DNA of 64,000 bases. Origin: Lachnospiraceae bacterium. Its GTDB lineage: Bacteria; Bacillota; Clostridia; Lachnospirales; Lachnospiraceae. Below the pieces are notes generated by a model. That model worked only from the letters and a program-made list of their open reading frames with translations, made no database searches and was not told the origin of the DNA. The DNA is taken from contig JALESO010000012.1 in NCBI GenBank assembly GCA_022781925.1, forward strand, positions 42,667-106,666, given 5' to 3'. This document shows, one piece after another, positions 17,271 through 24,338 of the stretch (position 1 is its first letter; each line of letters starts with the position of its first letter). A program made the translations under genes and the position numbers.

Positions 17271-18695
17271 ATGAGTGTACAGGGAAGAAATCCTGAAAAT
17301 TTTCATGTGGAAGATTATCTGGAAGCAGTTCTGGATAATTTTCATGATGGTATCTATATTACAGACCGAGAGGCAAATACGGTATATCTGAATCACAGTT
17401 ATGAGCTGATCAGTGGTCTGAGAAAATCTGAAATGATCGGGAAAAATATGAAGGATCTGGTGGAGGCAGGAGTCATTTCCATGAGTGGTACGCTGGCGGT
17501 ACTGCAGAGCGGGGAGCCGGTGACCAGTGAACAGATCTTTCGTACCGGAAAGCGTGCAGTGATCACGAGTACGCCTGTGTTTGACGGGGAGGACCATACC
17601 AATCTGGTCATGGTGGTAACGCTGGTGCGGGAAATTACAGAAATTTATTCGATCCGCAAAGAACTGCAGCGCAAGGAACAGCAGAACCGCCGGTATATGC
17701 AGGAACTGGAACGCATGCGCAGGGAACTGGACGGAGATGTGGAACTGGTGGCAGTTGCGGAAGCGAGCAGAAAACTGGTGGAGTTTGCAAATAAGGTGGC
17801 ACCGGTAGATATGCCGGTACTGCTCTGGGGAGAAAAGGGATCCGGAAAATGCCGGATGGCAAAGTATATCCATGCACATTCCAAACGCTCGGAAGCTGCT
17901 TTTCTGCGTGTTGATTTTACAGCGGTTCCAAAGGGAGATCTGGAGACTTATTTGTTTGGAACACCAGGAAATGCAGAGCATGAGCCGCAGATCGGGCTGC
18001 TTGAGAGTGCAGATGGCGGTACGCTGTATATCGAGGAACTGGCCGATATGCCGGAGGATATTCAGGGGGATCTGCTTGCCCTGCTCAGAGACAGATGCTG
18101 TGTCATGAAAGAAGGATACCTGCAGAAGTTGAATATCCGAATGATCGTAGGAAGCAGATATTCGATTCCGCAGTTAGAACAGATGTCCAGCATCAACCGG
18201 CAGCTTTTGCAGCATTTTTCGTTGTTTTCTGTGGAAGTGCTTCCGTTGCGGGAACGCAGAGAGGATATCATACCATTGATCGATTTTTTCCTTAATCAAT
18301 ATAATTACAAGACGGATCAGGATAAGCATTTTGACAGGGAAAGCTATCAGTGTCTGAGTGCGTATCCGTGGCCGGGGAATATTCAGGAATTGCGGAATCT
18401 GGTGCAGCGGGCGGCCATTATCAGTGCCGGTGATGTGATCAGTGTACAGGATCTGTTTCTACATGATCAGGTGGAAAAAGTGGGGCAGCGTAAGGAAATG
18501 TTTACGTATCCGGATCAGACAGATCTGAAAATGGAAGTTGCGAAATTTGAAGCCGGATATCTGGAGCATGCGTTCCAGAGATATGGAAATATCCGTGAGG
18601 CGGCGGCAAGCCTTGGCATGGACAGTTCCACATTTGTACGGAAAAGACAAAAATATGAGCAGCTTGGACTCATGAAAAATGAAAAAAAGAAATAA
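17271..18695 (+). CDS. PAS-AAA-Fis regulator without GAFTGA loop (TyrR-like)
   Basis: 474 residues. A PAS domain (~15-125: GIYITDREANTVYLNHSYELISG) is followed by a short coiled segment, an NtrC-type AAA+ domain with Walker A GEKGSGK (187-193), a Walker B-like TLYIEELADMP and LRERREDIIPL, and a C-terminal Fis/TyrR-type HTH (~430-470). The sigma54-contacting GAFTGA loop is missing: after LFG (228-230) it reads TPGNAEHEP. The protein should therefore act without sigma54, as TyrR does. ATG 17271 lies 8 bp after GTGAGGAG. Operators around its promoter suggest autoregulation; abfD lies directly downstream as a separate unit. Confidence 0.88.
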   Translation: MSVQGRNPENFHVEDYLEAVLDNFHDGIYITDREANTVYLNHSYELISGLRKSEMIGKNMKDLVEAGVISMSGTLAVLQSGEPVTSEQIFRTGKRAVITSTPVFDGEDHTNLVMVVTLVREITEIYSIRKELQRKEQQNRRYMQELERMRRELDGDVELVAVAEASRKLVEFANKVAPVDMPVLLWGEKGSGKCRMAKYIHAHSKRSEAAFLRVDFTAVPKGDLETYLFGTPGNAEHEPQIGLLESADGGTLYIEELADMPEDIQGDLLALLRDRCCVMKEGYLQKLNIRMIVGSRYSIPQLEQMSSINRQLLQHFSLFSVEVLPLRERREDIIPLIDFFLNQYNYKTDQDKHFDRESYQCLSAYPWPGNIQELRNLVQRAAIISAGDVISVQDLFLHDQVEKVGQRKEMFTYPDQTDLKMEVAKFEAGYLEHAFQRYGNIREAAASLGMDSSTFVRKRQKYEQLGLMKNEKKK

Positions 18696-18720
18696 GTAAA
18701 AAAACAGGTTTAAAATACAA

Positions 18721-18781
18721 AAAGGACTGTTGTTTGTGCACATTGTACAGTGAAATGAGCGCAAACGGCGGTCCTTGTTTT
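18721..18781 (+). terminator. Terminator of the PAS-AAA-Fis regulator gene
   Basis: AAAGGACTGTTGTTTGTGC pairs with GCGCAAACGGCGGTCCTT (with wobble pairs and bulges), then GTTTTA. An inner CAC...GTG stem extends the fold. Confidence 0.65.
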
Positions 18782-18813
18782 AAATTTGTCTGATATTTTG
18801 TGAAACCTTATAA

Positions 18814-18842
18814 TTGCAAAAATACATATAATGATGTATAAT
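18814..18842 (+). promoter_or_regulatory. abfD promoter
   Basis: TTGCAA (18814-18819), 17-bp spacer, TATAAT (18837-18842). As in the regulator gene promoter, the -35 box lies inside a TGCAAAAA element. The -10 lies within a 20-bp dyad ATGATGTATAATTACATCAT (18831-18850; 8-bp arms). Confidence 0.65.
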
Positions 18843-18896
18843 TACATCATAAACAAAAATGTGATGCAAAAACGCAATCTAAAATGCAAAAATGGA
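18815..18896 (+). promoter_or_regulatory. Three TGCAAAAA operator variants before abfD
   Basis: TGCAAAAATACA (18815-18826), TGCAAAAACGCA (18865-18876) and TGCAAAAATGGA (18885-18896), all in the same orientation. Starts are 50 and 20 bp apart, so all face the same side of the helix. The last overlaps the ribosome site region. They match the TGCAAAAATGCA pair at the regulator gene with 1-2 changes each. Confidence 0.6.
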
Positions 18897-18907
18897 GGTA
18901 AAACAAA

Positions 18908-20359
18908 ATGGCACTTATGACAGGTGAACAGTACATTGAAAGTATCCGCAAAATGAACATGGAGATTTACATGTTCGGTGAGAAGGTAGAGAATCCGGTG
19001 GACAACCCAATCCTTCGTCCATCCTTAAATTCCGTAAGAATGACTTACGATCTGGCTCAGGATCCGCAGTATCAGGATCTGATGGTAGTAACTTCTCCGT
19101 TTACAGGCGAGAAGATCAACCGTTTCACACACATTCATCAGAGCACAGAAGATCTGAAAAACAAAGTAAAAATGCAGAGACTTCTGGGTCAGAAGACCGC
19201 AGCCTGTTTCCAGCGTTGTGTAGGTATGGATGCATTCAATGCAGAGTTCTCCACAACATATGAAATTGATAAAAAATACGGTACATCTTATCATGAGAAT
19301 TTCAAAAAATTTATGAACTACTGTGCAACAAACGATTTAACCGTAGATGGCGCTATGACAGATCCGAAGGGTGACCGTTCCAAAGCTCCTCATGCGCAGG
19401 AAGATCCGGATATGTACTTACACGTAGTAGAGCGCCGTCCGGACGGTATCGTTGTACGTGGTGCAAAAGCACATCAGACAGGTATTTGTAATTCCCACGA
19501 AGTAATCGTTATGCCGACTATCGCTATGGGACCGGATGACAAAGACTATGCAGTATCCTTCGCAGTACCGGTTGATTCTGAAGGTATCTTTATGATCATT
19601 GGTCGCCAGTCCTGTGATACAAGAAAACTAGAAGGTACACAGATGGATGTTGGAAATTCTGAATTCGGTGGTGTAGAGGCTCTGGTTATTTTCGAAGATG
19701 TATTTGTACCGAATGACCGTATCTTTATGAATGGCGAATCTGAGTTTGCCGGAATGCTGGTAGAGCGTTTCGCAGGTTACCATCGTCAGTCATACGGCGG
19801 ATGTAAAGTTGGTGTTGGTGATGTCCTCATCGGTGCAGCAGCAGTTGCAGCTGAGTATAACGGTGTTGCAAAAGCTTCCGCAGTAAAAGATAAACTTATT
19901 GAGATGACACATTTAAATGAGACATTATATTGCTGTGGTCTTGCCTGCTCCACAGAGGGTACCGCTACAGAGTCCGGCGCATACATCATCAACCTGCTTC
20001 TTGCAAACGTATGTAAACAGAACGTTACACGTTTCCCATATGAGATCGTTCGTCTGGCAGAAGATATCGCAGGCGGCCTGATGGTTACCGCTCCGGCAGA
20101 GAAAGACTTCCGCGACGAGAAACTTGGCAAATACATTGACAAATACTTAAGAGGCGTTGCTGATGTAACAACAGAGAACCGTCTGAGAATCCTTCGTCTG
20201 ATCGAGAACCTTTCTCTTGGTACAGCAGCCGTTGGATATCGTACAGAGTCCATGCATGGTGCAGGTTCTCCGCAGGCTCAGCGTATCATGATCGCCCGTC
20301 AGGGTAACCTTGGTATGAAGAAACAGCTTGCAAAAGCAATCGCACATATCGAGGAGTAG
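18908..20359 (+). CDS. abfD: 4-hydroxybutyryl-CoA dehydratase / vinylacetyl-CoA delta-isomerase
   Basis: 483 residues, closely similar throughout to AbfD of Clostridium aminobutyricum, a flavin and [4Fe-4S] enzyme that turns 4-hydroxybutyryl-CoA into crotonyl-CoA via a radical. The four cluster ligands are at Cys100, Cys104, His292 and Cys299 (family Cys99, Cys103, His292, Cys299). Diagnostic stretches include VKMQRLLGQKT, CFQRCVGMDAFNA, FAGYHRQSYGGCKVGVGD and YRTESMHGAGSPQAQRI. Codon use is biased as in ppdK, so high expression is likely. No 4-hydroxybutyrate dehydrogenase or CoA-transferase gene is nearby; those partners must be elsewhere. Ribosome site GGAGG 7 bp before ATG. Confidence 0.93.
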   Translation: MALMTGEQYIESIRKMNMEIYMFGEKVENPVDNPILRPSLNSVRMTYDLAQDPQYQDLMVVTSPFTGEKINRFTHIHQSTEDLKNKVKMQRLLGQKTAACFQRCVGMDAFNAEFSTTYEIDKKYGTSYHENFKKFMNYCATNDLTVDGAMTDPKGDRSKAPHAQEDPDMYLHVVERRPDGIVVRGAKAHQTGICNSHEVIVMPTIAMGPDDKDYAVSFAVPVDSEGIFMIIGRQSCDTRKLEGTQMDVGNSEFGGVEALVIFEDVFVPNDRIFMNGESEFAGMLVERFAGYHRQSYGGCKVGVGDVLIGAAAVAAEYNGVAKASAVKDKLIEMTHLNETLYCCGLACSTEGTATESGAYIINLLLANVCKQNVTRFPYEIVRLAEDIAGGLMVTAPAEKDFRDEKLGKYIDKYLRGVADVTTENRLRILRLIENLSLGTAAVGYRTESMHGAGSPQAQRIMIARQGNLGMKKQLAKAIAHIEE

Positions 20360-20436
20360 TTCTGATTCCAAAGCTACATATATTATAGCACTGATGGATC
20401 TGCATGAATTATGAGGTCATCAGCAGATAATGATCG

Positions 20437-20478
20437 TACCTGCATTTGTTTCTATTTATGTGGAAACGAATGCAGGTA
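20437..20478 (+). terminator. Strong hairpin between abfD and the nfu-like gene
   Basis: TACCTGCATTTGTTTC (20437-20452) pairs with GAAACGAATGCAGGTA (one G-U) around a 10-nt loop. There is no T-run after it (ATATAATAAG), so it may stabilise the abfD 3' end rather than stop all transcription. A smaller hairpin (ATCTGC...GCAGAT, 20398-20428) precedes it. Confidence 0.55.
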
Positions 20479-20531
20479 TATAATAAGAGATAAAGGGTAA
20501 AAGAATATATCAATTATGAGGAGGAACCACC

Positions 20532-20834
20532 ATGGGAGAATTGGAAATTAGCAAAATTGAACAGGTTTTGGATGAAAAGGTGCGCCCGAACCTGGCTCAG
20601 CATGGAGGCGATATCGAGATTGAGAAAATTGAAGATGGTGTGCTTCATGTGAGAATGCGTGGACAGTGCAGCGGATGTCCTTCTGCAGAGCTGACGTTGG
20701 AAAACCTGGTAAACACAGAGTTGAAAGAAGCGTTTCCGGAACTGAAGGATGTTGTGCTGGTGACAGGTGTCAGCGATGATCTGATCGCGCAGGCACGGCA
20801 GATCATGCGCCAGAGAAAAGAAGCTAAAAAATAA
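20532..20834 (+). CDS. NifU C-terminal domain (Nfu-type) iron-sulfur carrier
   Basis: A 100-residue single-domain Nfu protein: VRPNLAQHGGDIEIEKIEDGVLHVRMRGQCSGCPSAELTLENLV, with the CxxC pair that holds a bridging [4Fe-4S] cluster in the dimer. It delivers clusters to apo-proteins. Its place directly after abfD makes AbfD a plausible client (inference). AGGAGGAAC lies before the ATG. It is 2 bp from the fabZ-like gene and so starts the acyl-metabolism gene row. Confidence 0.9.
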   Translation: MGELEISKIEQVLDEKVRPNLAQHGGDIEIEKIEDGVLHVRMRGQCSGCPSAELTLENLVNTELKEAFPELKDVVLVTGVSDDLIAQARQIMRQRKEAKK

Positions 20835-20836
20835 AA

Positions 20837-21274
20837 ATGATAGAAAAAGAAGAAATTAAGAAAATTTTGCCGCACAGAGAACCGCTACTTTTAGTAGACC
20901 GTGTGACAAAACTCCAATTACCGGATCGAATCGAGGCGGAAGTGGACATACAGAAGGACTGGCAGATCTTTCAGGGACATTTTCCGGAACAGCCGATCTT
21001 GCCGGGCATTTATATTATGGAAAGTATGGCACAGACAGCAGACATCCTGTTATTGCTTTCGGAGCAGAACCGTGGAAAACTGCCATTATTTTTTCAGGTA
21101 AGCCAGATGCGGTTTTACCATCCGGTATATCCGGGGGAACGCTTGTATCTGAGCGCACAGTTACTATCAGACGCAGGAAATGGTATGTATGACTGCAGGG
21201 TGACGGCGAAAACAGATGCGGGACGTGCTGCAGCCGGTGTAATTACACTGGCAATGAAGGAAAAATCAGAATAG
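20837..21274 (+). CDS. FabZ-like 3-hydroxyacyl-[ACP] dehydratase (hotdog fold)
   Basis: A 145-residue FabZ/FabA-type hotdog protein: ILPHREPLLLVDRV at the start, GHFPEQPILPGIYIMESMAQ with the catalytic His (GHFP) and Glu (ME), and the RFYHPVYPGERL strand. The usual reaction is dehydration of 3-hydroxyacyl-ACP to enoyl-ACP. It is isolated from a standard fab operon and sits next to its own carrier protein, so it probably serves a dedicated pathway. No ketosynthase or ketoreductase lies in the row. The start is 2 bp after the nfu stop with a weak ribosome site. Confidence 0.85.
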   Translation: MIEKEEIKKILPHREPLLLVDRVTKLQLPDRIEAEVDIQKDWQIFQGHFPEQPILPGIYIMESMAQTADILLLLSEQNRGKLPLFFQVSQMRFYHPVYPGERLYLSAQLLSDAGNGMYDCRVTAKTDAGRAAAGVITLAMKEKSE

Positions 21275-21298
21275 CATAAAATATATGAGGATAAGACA

Positions 21299-21547
21299 AT
21301 GACAAATCTTGAGAAATATAACAAAATTTTAAAAAGAAATTTACAGGCAACAGACGAAGATCTGAACGATGATGTGCTTGTGTATAATAGATTTAAAAGA
21401 TGGGAATCTGTTCGTCATGTAGACATGGTAGCTGATCTGGAGGAAGCATTTGGTGTGTTCTTTGAGACACTGGACATCACATCTTTCAGCACTTACAGCA
21501 AAGGAATTGAGATTTTGGAAAAACTTGGCGTGGATATGAGCAAATAA
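21299..21547 (+). CDS. Acyl carrier protein
   Basis: 82 residues, acidic and helical. FKRWESVRHVDMVADLEEAFGVFF corresponds to the phosphopantetheine site; Ser37 in WESVRH replaces the usual DSL serine context, as in many specialised clostridial carrier proteins. It should carry the acyl group activated by the next gene. ATG lies 7 bp after ATGAGGATAAG. It is 24 bp after the fabZ-like gene and 16 bp before the ligase. Confidence 0.82.
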   Translation: MTNLEKYNKILKRNLQATDEDLNDDVLVYNRFKRWESVRHVDMVADLEEAFGVFFETLDITSFSTYSKGIEILEKLGVDMSK

Positions 21548-21563
21548 TAAAGAAGGTATGACA

Positions 21564-23060
21564 ATGTATTTTGATATGGAATTAAAACCTGCAGACCGTC
21601 CTGCATTGCAGACGGATACAGGCATTTGCATTACATACGGTGAGCTGCGTGAGCAGATTGCAGAATTCAGACGTGCAGTCCGCCAGCGCAGCTTTGTTTT
21701 TTTATTATGTGAAAATACACCGGATGCGGTGATCGGATATCTGGGATGCTTAAATGCAGGGGCAGTACCCTTGTTGCTGAATGCTGAGCTGGATGAAACG
21801 CTGCTGCAGGAAATGTATGAACGGTATCAACCGGAGTATGTATGGATGCCGAAGAAAAGTGCAGAGACATGGAAGCCGGGCTGTTTAGCGGAAAAACAGA
21901 ACACAGGCAACGAAGATTTCCCTAAAAATGATGTGGAAAATTGCGCAATCGTATATGAAAAAGCAGAGTATGTCTTATATCAGACCGGAGCACCAGAATG
22001 TGAACTGTATCCGGAACTGGCATTGCTGTTGGCAACCTCCGGAAGTACCGGAAGCCCGAAGCTGGTGCGCCTGTCACGGCAGAATCTGGAAAGCAATGCA
22101 GTGTCGATCATGGAATATCTAAAACTGACAGAGTCAGAGCGCGCGATCACCTGCCTGCCGATGCAGTATACCTATGGATTGTCCGTGTTGAACAGTCATT
22201 TTCAGGCGGGGGCCTGTGTGCTTCTGACCACCAGCAGCGTGGTACAGCAGCAATTTTGGGACTATTTCAAATCAGCAGAAGGAACCAGTCTGGTGGGGGT
22301 CCCATACACGTATGAACTGTTTCGACGTCTGCATCTGTTTGATGACCGGGCGCTAAAACCGGAAGAACAACCGTGGTATCAGCATCTCCGTTATATGACG
22401 CAGGCGGGGGGCAGACTGCCGGAACCACTGCAGCAGAAGGTTGGAACCTGGGCGAAAGCGCATGACATTGAATTTGTGGTGATGTATGGCCAGACCGAGG
22501 CAACTGCTCGGATGAGTTATTTGCCGGCAGACCATTGCCTGGAAAAAATCGGCAGTATCGGCATTGCGATTCCGGGTGGAACCTTCCATCTGGAAGACGT
22601 TGATCCGACAACCGGTGTCGGAGAATTGATCTATGAGGGACCAAACGTAACGCTTGGCATGGCGGAATGCCGTGCAGATCTAAAGAACGGCGATGAACGT
22701 CAGGGTGTGTTACATACCGGAGACCTAGCAAGAGCTGATGAAGATGGATATTATTATATTGTCGGACGGAAAAAACGGTTTCTGAAGATTTTCGGAATCC
22801 GTGTCGGACTGGATGAATGTGAGCGTATTTTACAGAAAGCCTATGCAGAAGTTGACTGTGAATTTGTGTGTGTGGGAACGGACGATCATTTACAGATATA
22901 TACGACGGATCAGGTTTGTGCCCAAACCGTAGCAGAACTGCTGGCAGACCGGTTGCATATAAGCAATCGTGCGGTACAGGCTTATTATATCGCGGAAATT
23001 CCGAAAAATGCTTCCGGAAAAACGCAGTACAGTAAATTGCAGGGTGAAGTGAAGAAATAA
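21564..23060 (+). CDS. AMP-forming acyl-CoA/acyl-ACP synthetase family ligase
   Basis: 498 residues of the adenylate-forming family. Visible motifs are LLATSGSTGSPKLVRLSR (phosphate loop), VMYGQTEATARM, HTGDLARADEDGYYYIVGRKKRFLKIFGIRVGL (hinge) and the C-terminal catalytic lysine in NASGKTQYSKL. It should activate a carboxylic acid with ATP and load it on CoA or, more likely given the neighbour, on the ACP. The substrate is unknown. Two ATGs are possible; 21564 is 7 bp after AGAAGG and is preferred over 21558. Confidence 0.87.
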   Translation: MYFDMELKPADRPALQTDTGICITYGELREQIAEFRRAVRQRSFVFLLCENTPDAVIGYLGCLNAGAVPLLLNAELDETLLQEMYERYQPEYVWMPKKSAETWKPGCLAEKQNTGNEDFPKNDVENCAIVYEKAEYVLYQTGAPECELYPELALLLATSGSTGSPKLVRLSRQNLESNAVSIMEYLKLTESERAITCLPMQYTYGLSVLNSHFQAGACVLLTTSSVVQQQFWDYFKSAEGTSLVGVPYTYELFRRLHLFDDRALKPEEQPWYQHLRYMTQAGGRLPEPLQQKVGTWAKAHDIEFVVMYGQTEATARMSYLPADHCLEKIGSIGIAIPGGTFHLEDVDPTTGVGELIYEGPNVTLGMAECRADLKNGDERQGVLHTGDLARADEDGYYYIVGRKKRFLKIFGIRVGLDECERILQKAYAEVDCEFVCVGTDDHLQIYTTDQVCAQTVAELLADRLHISNRAVQAYYIAEIPKNASGKTQYSKLQGEVKK

Positions 23061-23146
23061 AAAGGGTTTCAATTAGTAAGCTGATTGTTTATCAGGTAAG
23101 AAATTGTAAAGTGAATTAATTGAACAAGTAGTAGAAGAATGTAAAG

Positions 23147-23158
23147 CGTATTTTTGCA
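23147..23158. promoter_or_regulatory. Weak TGCAAAAATACA-like element before the luxE-like gene
   Basis: CGTATTTTTGCA; its reverse complement TGCAAAAATACG differs by one base from the first abfD operator. It lies 17 bp before the proposed TTG start, in a 115-bp gap that could hold an internal promoter. Confidence 0.3.
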
Positions 23159-23175
23159 TGAAGGAGGGGAGAAAC

Positions 23176-24249
23176 TTGGAGGAACAAAGAGAACATGAGG
23201 TGTATACCTTAGAAGAAGCGCAGAAAGATGAACAACTCACCACACAGTTAAAAGACCTGACCCATTATCACAGGGAACATTGTCCGGCCTATGCCCGTAT
23301 GCTGGAAGCTTTCGGATTTGATGAGTCCAATATAACGCATTACCGTGATCTTCCGTTTCTCCCGGCAGGATTATTTAAACGGATCACATTGAGCAGCATG
23401 TCGACAGATGAGGAAGATGATTATAAAGTCGTGACATCTTCCGGGACAAGCAGCATGGCATCCAGAATCGTGCTGGATGGGGAGACACGGACGCGTCAGC
23501 AGGTGGCACTGGCAAAAATCGGTGCAGATTTTCTTGGAAAAAAGAGACTGCCGATGCTGGTGATCGATGCACCTTCCGCACTGTCCGGAATGCATCAGTT
23601 TTCGGCGCGAGCGGCAGGTATCCGTGGATTTTCCCTGTTTGGTAGATATCGTACCTTCGCATTAAAAGAAGATATGTCACTGGATCTGGAAACACTGGAT
23701 GACTTTCTGGAAAAGTACGGAAAGGAACCTTTTCTGATCTTTGGATTTACGTTTCTGATCTGGCAGTATCTGGTGCTGGCGCTGGAGCAGTCCGGTTTGG
23801 AAAAAGATCTGTCACAGGGCATCTTAGTGCATGGGGGCGGATGGAAAAAACTGGTATCCCGGGCGGTATCAAAACAGGAATATAAAGCAAGACTGCAGCA
23901 GGTTTGCAGTATTACCAAAGTGCATGATTATTACGGAATGGCAGAGCAGGCGGGCAGTATTTTTATGGAATGTGAGTGTGGACATTTACATGCTTCTGAT
24001 TATTCCGGGATTTTGTTCCGGAGGGTCTCTGATTTTTCTCTCTGTGACGTCGGAGAGCGGGGAATTATTCAGGTGATGTCGACGCTTCCGGAAAGCTATC
24101 CGGGGCACAGTATTCTGACGGAAGATGAGGGACGGCTGCTTGGTGTGGATGACTGTCCCTGTGGGCGAAAAGGTGTATATTTTGAGGTGTTTGGCAGACT
24201 GAAATATGCGCAGATCCGGGGGTGTTCGGATACGTTTCAGAAGAAATGA
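23176..24249 (+). CDS. LuxE-like acyl-protein synthetase
   Basis: About 357 residues of the LuxE family (adenylate-forming acyl-protein synthetase of fatty acid reductase complexes). Signatures are DLPFLPAGLFK near the start, SSGTSSMASRIVLD (nucleotide loop), HGGGWKKL, YYGMAEQAG and the terminal GRLKYAQIRGCSD. LuxE normally activates an acid and passes the acyl group to LuxC. The ATG at 23158 has no ribosome site; TTG 23176 lies 6 bp after AAGGAGGGGA and is preferred. It precedes the luxC-like gene by 89 bp. Confidence 0.85.
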   Translation: MEEQREHEVYTLEEAQKDEQLTTQLKDLTHYHREHCPAYARMLEAFGFDESNITHYRDLPFLPAGLFKRITLSSMSTDEEDDYKVVTSSGTSSMASRIVLDGETRTRQQVALAKIGADFLGKKRLPMLVIDAPSALSGMHQFSARAAGIRGFSLFGRYRTFALKEDMSLDLETLDDFLEKYGKEPFLIFGFTFLIWQYLVLALEQSGLEKDLSQGILVHGGGWKKLVSRAVSKQEYKARLQQVCSITKVHDYYGMAEQAGSIFMECECGHLHASDYSGILFRRVSDFSLCDVGERGIIQVMSTLPESYPGHSILTEDEGRLLGVDDCPCGRKGVYFEVFGRLKYAQIRGCSDTFQKK

Positions 24250-24338
24250 ACACGTTAGCGAGATTATGCTATAAGACTGATTCGCGTGGTATAAACAGAT
24301 GATACAGGATAGCATTTATAAAATCAGGAGCGAAAACT

